A stretch of 39,742 nt of DNA, from the NCBI GenBank assembly GCA_964358895.1, contig CAYHPR010000009.1:1-39742 (forward strand), written 5' to 3'. Under the pieces are notes generated by a model. That model was given only the letters and a program-made list of their open reading frames with translations. It was not told the DNA's origin and ran no database searches. The DNA comes from CAYHPR01 sp964358895. GTDB lineage: Archaea; Micrarchaeota; Micrarchaeia; CABMEP01. The translations under genes and the position numbers were made by a program. Below, piece by piece: positions 16,017 to 23,274 of this stretch (its first letter is position 1; the number at the start of each line of letters is the position of its first letter).

Positions 16017-16634
16017 ATGACAGATACAACTGAAATCTCACAAAAATTGTTTAACAAATATGATTACGATGTCACCGTTGAAGATGACACAATTAGGAAT
16101 TATATTTCAATGAAACCTAAGGTCATTCCTCACACACATGGAAGAATTGGGCACAGAAAACACGGAATAAAGAAAAACGTGGTTGAACTCCTGGTAAACA
16201 AGTTGATGCGAGGAGGAACTGGAGAAAAGATCGGTGGCAAACTGATAAGAACTGCAGGCAGTCTGCAGGGTAAAAAGACGCGAGTAATGAGAATTGTTGA
16301 AGAAGCATTTGATATTGTTGCGAAGCAAACAAAGGATAATCCGATTAGAGTACTTACAAAAGCAATTGAGAATAGTGCCCCACGTGAAGATACGACACGT
16401 GTTGAATATGGAGGAGTCAGATACCAGGTATCAGTTGATTTAGCTCCAAAAAGAAGAGTAGATATGGCATTGAGAAATATTACAGTTGCAGCAATACTTG
16501 GTTCTTTTGATAAAAAAGCCACATTAGCACAGACGCTGGCTAATGAGATTATACTAGCAGGAAATGGTGACGTTAATAGTTATGCAATGAAGAGAAGAGA
16601 TGAAGTTGAAAGGATTGCACGAAGTGCAAGATAA
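16017..16634 (+). CDS. rps7: Ribosomal protein S7 (uS7)
   Basis: Small-subunit assembly and head protein (205 aa, the archaeal length with an N-terminal extension). Hallmarks include VVELLVNKLMRGG, NPIRVLTKAIENSAPREDT, GGVRYQVSVDLAPKRRVDMA and the C-terminal NSYAMKRRDEVERIARSAR. GGTGTT sits three bases before the ATG. It lies between rps12 and EF-2 as in other archaea. Confidence 0.97.
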   Translation: MTDTTEISQKLFNKYDYDVTVEDDTIRNYISMKPKVIPHTHGRIGHRKHGIKKNVVELLVNKLMRGGTGEKIGGKLIRTAGSLQGKKTRVMRIVEEAFDIVAKQTKDNPIRVLTKAIENSAPREDTTRVEYGGVRYQVSVDLAPKRRVDMALRNITVAAILGSFDKKATLAQTLANEIILAGNGDVNSYAMKRRDEVERIARSAR

Positions 16635-16673
16635 TCTTCTTTTAAGTGCGTTAATTGAGAAAAATGATTTAAT

Positions 16674-16686
16674 TATTATAAAGTTT
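16674..16686 (+). promoter_or_regulatory. Promoter of the EF-2 gene
   Basis: ATTATAAAG (about 16675-16683) lies some 80 bases before the EF-2 ATG. A start 25-27 bases downstream would fall at about 16706, the first bases of the R1 repeat (16705), so the whole leader would consist of repeat sequence. Confidence 0.45.
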
Positions 16687-16704
16687 CTAGACACAGTAAA
16701 TAAA

Positions 16705-16764
16705 CTAGGAAATACAAATAGGAAGTCAGAAGAAACCTAGGTTTCTTCGTAGGTTGTTGTTATG
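16705..16764 (+). repeat. Palindromic repeat family R1, copy 4 (EF-2 leader, long form)
   Basis: CTAGGAAATACAAA, then TAGGAAGTCA, then the palindrome GAAGAAACC-TA-GGTTTCTTC, then GTAGGTTGTTGTTATG ending at the EF-2 start codon. It looks like the short kaiC/rpoB'' form with a hairpin unit added in the middle. GAAGTCAGAAGAAACCT is shared with the copy at 23678 inside a prepilin gene. Confidence 0.8.
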
Positions 16765-18954
16765 GTAAGAAAAGAATTCGTGGCAGAAGAAGTTCAAAAA
16801 CTGATGTACGATCTTAAGTATGTTAGAAATATTGCTATCGTTGCACACGTTGACCACGGAAAAACAACTATGACTGACTCTCTTGTAGCAAGAGCAGGTC
16901 TTATTAGTAAGGAATTGGCTGGTGAACAACGTGTCATGGATTTTGATGAACAAGAACAGAAGAGAGGAATCACGATTAAGGCAGCTTATATCTCATTAGG
17001 TTTTGATTATCACGGACACCCTCACGTAATTAATCTTATCGACACACCAGGTCACGTTGATTTTGGTGGACACGTTACGCGTGCTATGCGTGCAGTTGAT
17101 GGCGTAATTCTCGTAGTTGATTCCGTTGAAGGAATAATGCCCCAGACAGAAACTGTTTTGAGACAGGCATTGAAAGAAAAATCAAAACCAACTGTTTTTA
17201 TCAACAAAATAGACAGACTGATAAATGAATTAAAATTCACACCACAACAGACACAAGAAAGACTTGCAAAATTGATTGGGGATATTAATAGATTAATTGA
17301 AAGATATGGGCCAGAGGACAAAAAAGAACAATGGAAAATTAATGTTGAAAAAGGAAATATTGCGTTTGGAAGTGCATTCAATAAATGGGCTACATCGTTC
17401 GCTTATATGAAAGCGAAGGGAGTCAGCTTCAAAGACATCTATGAATTCTGTTCAAAACAAGACCATAAATCACTTATAGAAAAGGCACCAATTGATGAAG
17501 TTTTACTAACAATGGTTATTGAAAATGTTCCAAATCCAGCAGAAGCACAGAAATATAGAATTCCTATTCTTTGGCATGGTGATCTCAACAGCATCGACGG
17601 GCAATCAATGGTTAATTGTGATCCGAAAGGAAAAGTTTGTGGAATAGTTTTTGGAGTTGTTGTGGACAAACATGCAGGTGAAGTAGGAATTGCAAGAATT
17701 CTAAGTGGTACAGTTAAGAAAGGGACTGACTTGACGGTTGCATCGAAACACACATCTGCCAAACTTCAGCAAGTTGGTGTTTATATGGGTCCAGATCGTG
17801 TGCAGGTTGAAGAAGTACCTGCAGGGAATATTGCAGCACTTGTTGGTCTGCGTGATCTTTACGTAGGTGAAACAGTAAGTGAAAACCCAACTTTTGAACC
17901 ATTCGAACAGATTAAACATTACAGCGAACCTGTCGTTACTAAATCAATTGAAGCTAAAAACAGCAAAGACTTGGTAAGACTTATTGAAGTTCTACGTCAG
18001 ATTTCTAAAGAAGATCCGACATTGAAAGTTGAAATAAATCAGGAAACAGGTGAACACCTTATCAGCGGTATGGGTGAATTGCATCTTGAGATTATTGAGT
18101 ATAAGATATCGAAAGAAAAAGGAGTTGACATAGAGACGACTCCTCCGATTGTCGTTTATCGTGAAACGATTCTAAAGGAAGGCCCGGAGCTTGAAGGAAA
18201 ATCTCCAAACAAGCACAACAAATTCGTATTATCCGTTGAGCCGCTTGAAAAAGGAGTTTACGATGCAATGCTTGAAGGAAAAATACCTGAAGGAAAACCA
18301 AAAGGCAAAGTGCTAGTTGAGACATTAGTAGAGGCAGGGATGCCAAGAGATGAAGCGAAGAAAGTTTTAGATATTCATGGAAAAGCAATGTTTATTGATT
18401 CCACAAAAGGAGTCCAATACTTACAAGAAATTATGGAACTTCTTCTGAAAGCATTTGAAGAAGCTGTCGACAAAGGTCCGCTTGCAAAAGAGAAAGTTAT
18501 CGGACTCAAAGTAAAGTTGCATGATGCGATTATTCACGAGGATCCTGCCCACAGAGGTCCTGCACAGATTATACCAGCTGCAAAAAGACCGATATACGCA
18601 GGAATGCTTCTAGCAGGAGTAAGGCTTATGGAACCTAAACAGATATTTCTCGTTCAAGCTCCGCAGGAATATTCTGGGAATATTATTACAGCGCTTCAGG
18701 GAAGACGTGGTGAAATCGTTGAAATCAGCCAAGAAGGAGATCTTGCAACAGTTAAGGCAAAACTTCCAGTCTCAGAAACATTTGGAATGTCAAACGACCT
18801 CAGATCGGCGTCACAAGGTAGAGCTATTTGGTATCATGAATATGCAGGTTACGAACTTGTTCCAACCGGTTTACAGGATAAACTTGTTACACAAGTAAGA
18901 GAAAGAAAAGGAGAACCGAAAGAACCTCCGAAACCTAATGACTTTATGGATTAG
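16762..18954 (+). CDS. fusA: Translation elongation factor 2 (aEF-2)
   Basis: Ribosomal translocase GTPase (730 aa, full length). G-domain motifs are AHVDHGKTT (about 29-37), DTPGHVDFGGHV, and NKIDR. The diphthamide loop in domain IV is HEDPAHRGPAQIIP with the modifiable histidine at H597, so the modification site is retained. The C-terminal helix ends in EPPKPNDFMD. The ATG at 16762 ends a long repeat copy and has no GGTGAT. The stop codon lies inside another repeat copy, so the gene is bracketed by the same family. EF-1A and S10, often next in this cluster, do not follow here. Confidence 0.97.
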   Translation: MVRKEFVAEEVQKLMYDLKYVRNIAIVAHVDHGKTTMTDSLVARAGLISKELAGEQRVMDFDEQEQKRGITIKAAYISLGFDYHGHPHVINLIDTPGHVDFGGHVTRAMRAVDGVILVVDSVEGIMPQTETVLRQALKEKSKPTVFINKIDRLINELKFTPQQTQERLAKLIGDINRLIERYGPEDKKEQWKINVEKGNIAFGSAFNKWATSFAYMKAKGVSFKDIYEFCSKQDHKSLIEKAPIDEVLLTMVIENVPNPAEAQKYRIPILWHGDLNSIDGQSMVNCDPKGKVCGIVFGVVVDKHAGEVGIARILSGTVKKGTDLTVASKHTSAKLQQVGVYMGPDRVQVEEVPAGNIAALVGLRDLYVGETVSENPTFEPFEQIKHYSEPVVTKSIEAKNSKDLVRLIEVLRQISKEDPTLKVEINQETGEHLISGMGELHLEIIEYKISKEKGVDIETTPPIVVYRETILKEGPELEGKSPNKHNKFVLSVEPLEKGVYDAMLEGKIPEGKPKGKVLVETLVEAGMPRDEAKKVLDIHGKAMFIDSTKGVQYLQEIMELLLKAFEEAVDKGPLAKEKVIGLKVKLHDAIIHEDPAHRGPAQIIPAAKRPIYAGMLLAGVRLMEPKQIFLVQAPQEYSGNIITALQGRRGEIVEISQEGDLATVKAKLPVSETFGMSNDLRSASQGRAIWYHEYAGYELVPTGLQDKLVTQVRERKGEPKEPPKPNDFMD

Positions 18955-18981
18955 AACCTACGGTTCTAATACTCCTAGCGG
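18950..18981 (-). repeat. Palindromic repeat family R1, copy 5 (EF-2 stop)
   Basis: On the plus strand ATTAGAACC-TAC-GGTTCTAAT (9-bp arms) then ACTCCTAGCGG. The EF-2 TAG stop (18952-18954) is part of the left arm. Read on the minus strand, CTAGGAG...TTAGAACCGTAGGTTCTAA matches the copy at 23192-23243, so its orientation is opposite to the 5' copy of the same gene. It may also serve as a 3' hairpin. Confidence 0.75.
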
Positions 18982-19157
18982 TTTAATTAGTAATCTAGCG
19001 ATTTAGTTACATTTTCGTAGTTTTTTCTTTATTATAGGTAAAACAGTTGTGTAACCAAAAGGTCTTTTCTAATTTTTTCAGATACGTTTAAAACATACGG
19101 ACCTAATTCAGTTTATGTATTATCACAAAATTAGATACAGGATATAGGCAGGATAAA
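18982..19157. other. Spacer after EF-2 with histidine-kinase promoter
   Basis: No gene is seen in either strand of this A/T-rich spacer. A TATA box, GTTTAAAAC (TTTAAA at 19087-19092), would give the kinase a leader of about 40 bases; GGAT precedes its ATG. A T-rich run at 19015-19035 could end the EF-2 transcript. Confidence 0.5.
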
Positions 19158-20195
19158 ATGGGTCTCGATCTTCTTCTAGCAATTGATATGGGAATAGTTA
19201 TCTTTGCAGCTTCTGCAGCCATAATCGCATTATTTCTTGTTATTCACGCACGCATTAGCTTAAAGAAAAAACCAAAGCCAGGCTTATTATTGATTGTTCT
19301 TTCGTTTATTATATATATTGCTGATATTTTAATTCATGAAGGTGATGAACACAGATTGGTTCCTCTCACCGGATCAGAAATAGATTTGTTGCATTCTTTT
19401 TTACACGTTATCGGTACGGTTATTTTTGTTTTTGGAGTTAACTACCTTATTCGGGATCAATTCGGGTATCAAGAAACCTTTGCGAAACAGCTCACGAAAC
19501 TTCGAAAGGCATACCGAAAAATGCGTTCGCTAGATGAACTGAAATCAAATTTTATTCAGAATATTGCCCATGACTTAAAGACTCCGCTATCAGTTGCAAT
19601 TACGGCACACGACCTTATGGATAAGGCACGGACCAAAAAAGATAGAGATAAATTTGAGGAGATTTTCAACCGCAATTTATACCGATTACGTGACGAGATT
19701 GAAAATGTACTTGAGCTTTACAAGACTGAGCATGGAAAAAGATATGAAAAAACATTAGTTGATCTATCTGAAATAATTCACTCGGTAGTAGCTCAGAACC
19801 GCCCAATTGCTGAGAAGAAAGGATTAAGGATAATTGAAGAGGTCGAAAACCTCCCGGTAGTAATAGGAGATCCTAAAGCGCTCTATACGTTGGTGGAAAA
19901 CATTGTTGAAAACGCAACAAAATTCACAAAGAATGGAAAGATTACAGTCACTGCAAAGGCAAAGGACCGTAAAATAACTGTGAGTATTACAGACACAGGC
20001 CCAGGAATACTGAAGAAAAAACAGGTTTATATTTTCCACCGATTTTACAAGGCCGATCCGCTTTCTCCAGGATCTGGCATAGGCCTATCAATATGCAGGC
20101 ATATTGTCAAAGGCCATGGGGGACGTATAACCTTTAAAAGCATTAAAGGGAATGGAACAACATTCACATTCGTAATTCCGATCCGTCACAGCTAG
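19158..20195 (+). CDS. Membrane sensor histidine kinase
   Basis: Two-component sensor kinase (345 aa). Three hydrophobic segments (about 10-30, 41-60 and 78-97) with very short loops form the sensor part; there is no large extracellular domain. The dimerisation helix carries the phosphorylated H138 in NIAHDLKTPL. The ATPase domain shows the N box (VENIVENATKFT, 246-257), G1 (DTGPGI, 279-284), the F-box region (YIFHRFYKAD) and G2 (GSGIGLS, 305-311). All catalytic boxes are intact. A stand-alone receiver protein follows 50 bases downstream, the obvious phosphate acceptor. The stimulus is unknown; a short membrane sensor suggests membrane state or a partner protein. Confidence 0.93.
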   Translation: MGLDLLLAIDMGIVIFAASAAIIALFLVIHARISLKKKPKPGLLLIVLSFIIYIADILIHEGDEHRLVPLTGSEIDLLHSFLHVIGTVIFVFGVNYLIRDQFGYQETFAKQLTKLRKAYRKMRSLDELKSNFIQNIAHDLKTPLSVAITAHDLMDKARTKKDRDKFEEIFNRNLYRLRDEIENVLELYKTEHGKRYEKTLVDLSEIIHSVVAQNRPIAEKKGLRIIEEVENLPVVIGDPKALYTLVENIVENATKFTKNGKITVTAKAKDRKITVSITDTGPGILKKKQVYIFHRFYKADPLSPGSGIGLSICRHIVKGHGGRITFKSIKGNGTTFTFVIPIRHS

Positions 20196-20245
20196 TAACG
20201 TGATCAAGCGATGAAATGAAAATGGTTCGATAGCAAGTTGGAAGT

Positions 20246-20659
20246 ATGGCAAAAAAAGCAGGAGTATTAATTGTTGAAGATGAACCGGATGTCGTCGCAG
20301 TGATGCAGGGACTCCTTCAGGGAAAAGAGTATTTGGTGGACTCTGCACTTGGAGGAAAAGAGGGACTTGAACGGATAAAGAATGAAAAGAATGGGAAATA
20401 CGACGTCATTCTGCTGGATATTAGAATGCCAGAAGTGACTGGAAGAGACATTCTCGGATGGATGAAAAAAGAGAAAATAACAACACCTGTGATCGTTGTT
20501 ACGGCTGTCGCATTAGCAACAGATGTGCGATTAGAATTGGAAGGAAAGTATAGGATAGCTGGCTTTGTAAGCAAAATGTATATGTCAAAAGATTTGCTTA
20601 CGGAGATAGAGAGAGTCCTTGCAAAAAAGAAGAAAATGGCGGATGGACATGGCATATGA
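20246..20659 (+). CDS. Response regulator receiver-domain protein
   Basis: Single receiver domain (137 aa) with no output domain. The acidic pocket is E11/D12 (VEDEPD), the phosphoacceptor is D58 (ILLDIRMPEV), the switch threonine is T86 (VVTAV), and K110 is the conserved lysine (FVSKMY). The C-terminus is a basic tail (LAKKKKMADGHGI). Lacking a DNA-binding domain, it presumably signals through protein contact, like CheY or Spo0F. It follows the kinase and overlaps the start of the next gene by about 17 bases, suggesting one operon. Confidence 0.92.
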   Translation: MAKKAGVLIVEDEPDVVAVMQGLLQGKEYLVDSALGGKEGLERIKNEKNGKYDVILLDIRMPEVTGRDILGWMKKEKITTPVIVVTAVALATDVRLELEGKYRIAGFVSKMYMSKDLLTEIERVLAKKKKMADGHGI

Positions 20660-21233
20660 ATTTCTGAAACTAGCTAAAAGAAGAAAAACGACATACGAAT
20701 TTGAAGACCGAAAAATTAGTCGCAATATGCTCCTCAAAATTTTAGAGGCGGGGAGATTGGCACCAAGCTGCGGCAATGCTCAGCCATGGCATTTTATTGT
20801 TATCAGAAACAAAAAAAAGATAAGAGAATGCCTCTCTACCTGCTACACCGGGCACTTATTCACTGAACCACCAGTACTGGTGGCAATAGTTATGGTAATA
20901 CCGAAAGAAGAAATCCTAAGACAATTGGCTTGTGTCAAAGGAGGTATCCCTAATATCGGTGAGATACAGAAATGCATTGGGTGTTCTGCCATGAGCATGG
21001 TTTATGCAGCAGAGTCTTTAGGAATTAATAGTGCACTTATGTCTCCAGATCCAAAAATTACAAAACAGCGGTTAAATATACCTGACCCGTTCAGATGTGA
21101 GATTATTGTCGGTTTCGGTTATGAAAAAAAGAATGCGCAAAAAAGAAAACGAGAAAGAAAACCACTTAGCGAAATCGTTTCGTATGAACTATGGAAAACG
21201 AATAGAAAAAAGAAAAAACAACAACTAATTTGA
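20643..21233 (+). CDS. Nitroreductase-family FMN protein
   Basis: Predicted flavin-dependent oxidoreductase of the nitroreductase superfamily (196 aa). The N-terminal signature is KRRKTTYEFEDRKIS followed by LEAGRLAPSCGNAQPWHFIV (about 37-56), the FMN-binding region. The middle holds CIGCSAMSMVYAAESLGINSAL (about 110-131), where other family members bind flavin and substrate. It carries several cysteines (C47, C66, C71, C85 and the CIGC pair) that could matter for redox or metal binding. The C-terminus is strongly basic. The start is ambiguous between 20643 and 20649; both overlap the receiver gene. The physiological substrate cannot be read from the sequence. Confidence 0.85.
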   Translation: MDMAYEFLKLAKRRKTTYEFEDRKISRNMLLKILEAGRLAPSCGNAQPWHFIVIRNKKKIRECLSTCYTGHLFTEPPVLVAIVMVIPKEEILRQLACVKGGIPNIGEIQKCIGCSAMSMVYAAESLGINSALMSPDPKITKQRLNIPDPFRCEIIVGFGYEKKNAQKRKRERKPLSEIVSYELWKTNRKKKKQQLI

Positions 21234-21303
21234 TTAACCAGTTATACGTCCCGATAGATTCAGACTTATAAGCTAGTATATCCTATTAATAGTAGGTGGA
21301 TGA

Positions 21304-21399
21304 ATGAAAATGATGAAAAATAAAGGAAAGAGAACAAATAAGACAAATAAGAAGCAAAGATGGAAAGCTAAAAACAAAAAAAGAGTTGTTAAAAAATAA
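21304..21399 (+). CDS. 31-residue Lys/Arg-rich peptide
   Basis: A short gene with an excellent start context: GGTGGA three bases before the ATG, and a TATA-like CTTATAAGCTAGTATAT around 21267-21282. The product (MKMMKNKGKRTNKTNKKQRW, then KAKNKKRVVKK) is 31 residues with about half Lys/Arg, one Trp and no acidic residue. Such composition fits a nucleic-acid or ribosome-binding peptide, but nothing identifies a family. The ORF could be chance, but the promoter and ribosome-binding site argue otherwise. Confidence 0.5.
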   Translation: MKMMKNKGKRTNKTNKKQRWKAKNKKRVVKK

Positions 21400-21477
21400 T
21401 CGAACCTAAAATAAAAATAAGTCGGAACCTCGGGTAACTCTTTAGCTAAACTATCCGAAGTCCCTACTTAAAAAGAA
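21400..21477. other. Spacer with AATAAAAATAAG motif
   Basis: No gene seen. AAATAAAAATAAGTCGGAACCTC (in part) resembles the AATAAAAATAAG-AGCGG start of the flank repeats at 4678 and 5513, followed again by G/C-rich sequence. It may be a weak terminator read from the minus side or a distant copy; the evidence is thin. Confidence 0.3.
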
Positions 21478-21488
21478 TATATAAACCT
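21478..21488 (+). promoter_or_regulatory. Promoter of the glycosyltransferase gene
   Basis: ATATATAAACC is centred about 25 bases before the ATG at 21508, and there is no GGTGAT, so the message is probably leaderless. Confidence 0.55.
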
Positions 21489-21507
21489 TTTTCTGCAGTT
21501 TTATATT

Positions 21508-22224
21508 ATGCTTAAAGTATCAGTTGTTGTTCCAGCTCTTAATGAAGAGGAGAATATTGAACAGTGTCTACGTTCAATAAAAAATCAGACATTAAAGCCT
21601 TATGAAATAATCCTAGGAGATGGAGGCAGCATTGACAGAACTAGACAAATTGCTAAAAGATATGTCGATAGAGTAGCCATAAGTAAGTTAAGAGGATCAT
21701 CTGTACAGAGACACGCAGCCGCCAAAATTGCGAAAGGCAAGATTATTGCATTTATCGACTCTGATTCTTTTGCCGATAAAAATTGGCTGAAAAAAACAGC
21801 AGAGGAATTTGAAAAAAGTTCTGAAGTTGTTGGAGTCTACGGACCAGTTCATTTATTTGATGGAAACGTTCTCGATAAATTTGTGTCAAAATATATTTTC
21901 AGCCCCTATTTATGGCTTACTGGATTGTTAGGATGGTCATCGATGGCAGGAATGAATATGGCCGTTAGAGCAGACGCATATAAAAAGGTAGGAGGGTTTA
22001 ACACAGAACTTGTCACTGCGGAAGATCTTGATTTATCAAAAAGACTGAAAAAGTATGGAAAAATAAAATTTTCCGGAGGAATAGTTTACACCTCTGCAAG
22101 AAGAATTAAGAAATGGGGATATATCAAATTCTTTTGGTACCATTTTACTAATTTATTTGCATTTCATACAACGGGCAAACCACATGCAACTTATGAAAAT
22201 GTCAGATATGAAAACATTAGATGA
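21508..22224 (+). CDS. Family 2 glycosyltransferase
   Basis: GT-A-fold sugar transferase (238 aa) of the GT2 type, transferring from a nucleotide-sugar to a lipid or protein-linked acceptor. The N-terminal nucleotide-binding strand is KVSVVVPALNEEENIEQCL, followed by ILGDGGSIDRT. The DxD-type metal motif is D84-S-D86 (FIDSDSFAD). The likely catalytic base region is TAEDLDLSKRL near 170. No clear terminal membrane helices are present; a hydrophobic loop (YLWLTGLLGWSSMAGM) may touch the membrane. It converges on the pilin-like operon with a 22-base gap. With sequon-rich proteins next door, a role in surface glycosylation is possible but unproven. Confidence 0.9.
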   Translation: MLKVSVVVPALNEEENIEQCLRSIKNQTLKPYEIILGDGGSIDRTRQIAKRYVDRVAISKLRGSSVQRHAAAKIAKGKIIAFIDSDSFADKNWLKKTAEEFEKSSEVVGVYGPVHLFDGNVLDKFVSKYIFSPYLWLTGLLGWSSMAGMNMAVRADAYKKVGGFNTELVTAEDLDLSKRLKKYGKIKFSGGIVYTSARRIKKWGYIKFFWYHFTNLFAFHTTGKPHATYENVRYENIR

Positions 22225-22246
22225 TAGAACTGTGTGACCTAGGGAA

Positions 22247-22771
22247 TTATATCGTAAAATTAGACCAGATTGTGATAGTAAGATTAGCTGGTTGGTTTTG
22301 ATAAACAACTGGTCTGACTAGCGTTACTTTGCTCTTACGGTCTGCGGGTGGAGAAACTCCAATAACTACGCCGCCTACTGTAATACTGTATTGATATGGG
22401 CCGAGTCCAAGCTTAGAACGGATGCTGTCGTAGTTTGAATCAGATAATTGCTTCAGGTTTAACAGCTTATTGTTATCGATTCTCATGGAATTATAATCAG
22501 TAGTGATTCCTATTTGTTGGACTGTTGAAGTTGTCCAAGCAGCAGGGTTGCCTGGCGTTAGTAAAGAGTTTGAAACTTCGATCGATGTAATGAAAAGATC
22601 ATCTATTTGTGTGAATACAAGTGACCTGAGAGAAGTCCAGTAAACAAAAAGGATTGATTGGAGAACTGCGAACAATACTCCTGCCACTACTGCATCATAT
22701 GAAAAGAACTGCCCCTTGTAGAAACCTACGGTTTCTACGGCTTCCCTTCTATTAATTTTATTATTAATCAT
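22247..22771 (-). CDS. Class III prepilin-like protein, repeat-encoded leader (174 aa)
   Basis: Probable type IV pilin-like surface protein. The N-terminus has a charged leader ending in FYKG|QFF, with cleavage by a prepilin peptidase expected after G20, then a hydrophobic helix (VVAGVLFAVLQSILFVYW, about 28-45). The rest is a beta-rich extracellular domain with several Asn-x-Ser/Thr sites. Leader residues about 11-18 are encoded by a palindromic repeat (22718-22738). The ATG overlaps the stop of the preceding gene by four bases (ATGA). It is the last gene of the SppA/pilin-like operon. Confidence 0.8.
   Translation of the reverse strand: MINNKINRREAVETVGFYKGQFFSYDAVVAGVLFAVLQSILFVYWTSLRSLVFTQIDDLFITSIEVSNSLLTPGNPAAWTTSTVQQIGITTDYNSMRIDNNKLLNLKQLSDSNYDSIRSKLGLGPYQYSITVGGVVIGVSPPADRKSKVTLVRPVVYQNQPANLTITIWSNFTI
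22718..22749 (-). repeat. Palindromic repeat family R1, copy 8 (inside prepilin leader)
   Basis: GTAGAAACC-TAC-GGTTTCTAC (9-bp arms, 22718-22738), preceded on the coding strand by GGGAAGCC. It is read in frame as VETVGFY and stops two codons before the GQ processing site. Confidence 0.75.
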
Positions 22772-23274
22772 TGGCTAATCACCACTTGACCGTTTTGATT
22801 CTTTAAGTACATCCAGCCTTTTGATGTATTAACACTCCCAACTGCAGTTGCAGTATTAACTCCATTGATAATTACATTTGATGTTGCAAGGGGATAAAAT
22901 GAATTAATATCAGTTACAGTTGTGTAATTTATTATCATAGTACCGTTGAATACAGATAGGCCGTAGCCTGCACCTCTTAATGTTCTTGGAAAAGTATAAT
23001 TCTTCTCGTAGCCAGGAATGTTTGCTGCAACGCTAATTTCTGTAGCATATCTAAGTGACATTTCTTTTGCAAATAACTGCTCTGCGAACACTTGCTGTGC
23101 TTGTGACTGACGCGTTGTAACAAATAAAACTGCGATGAACAGTAAGATGAAAATACTGTAGATAGCTAGGAACTCGAATGCAATCTGCCCCACTAAGAAC
23201 CTACGGTTCTTAGTATCTCCTAGAGTATTTCTAGGATTTCCCTTTGAGTTTATTGTGGTCATCGGCTTAGCCAT
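22768..23274 (-). CDS. Class III prepilin-like protein, repeat-encoded leader (168 aa)
   Basis: Pilin-like protein with a 29-residue leader ending RRFLVG|QIAFEF, then a hydrophobic helix (LAIYSIFILLFIAVLFVTT, about 36-54) and a beta-rich domain. Leader residues about 11-28 (KGNPRNTLGDTKNRRFLV) come from a repeat element. V rather than K/R precedes the glycine, so processing may be less canonical. The ATG overlaps the upstream gene by 16 bases. Glu at +5 of the mature protein (QIAFE) is the conserved pilin position. Family is fairly sure; the specific role within the filament is unknown. Confidence 0.8.
   Translation of the reverse strand: MAKPMTTINSKGNPRNTLGDTKNRRFLVGQIAFEFLAIYSIFILLFIAVLFVTTRQSQAQQVFAEQLFAKEMSLRYATEISVAANIPGYEKNYTFPRTLRGAGYGLSVFNGTMIINYTTVTDINSFYPLATSNVIINGVNTATAVGSVNTSKGWMYLKNQNGQVVISQ
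23192..23243 (-). repeat. Palindromic repeat family R1, copy 6 (inside prepilin leader)
   Basis: ACTAAGAACC-TAC-GGTTCTTAGT (10-bp arms, 23192-23214), preceded on the coding strand by GGGAAATCCTAGAAATACT and CTAGGAGAT. The GGGAAATCCTAGAAA part is shared with copy 7 but is translated in a different frame (GNPRN versus REILE). Confidence 0.8.

Noticed and set aside
18541..18954. Possible loss of the diphthamide histidine in EF-2, judged from YHEYAGYE near the C-terminus.
   Set aside because: That segment is not the modified site. The diphthamide loop is AHRGPAQ in domain IV and its histidine, H597, is present.
21400..21477. A tRNA or small RNA gene after the 31-residue peptide.
   Set aside because: No cloverleaf or stable stem could be formed; only a short motif shared with the 4678 and 5513 repeats was seen.
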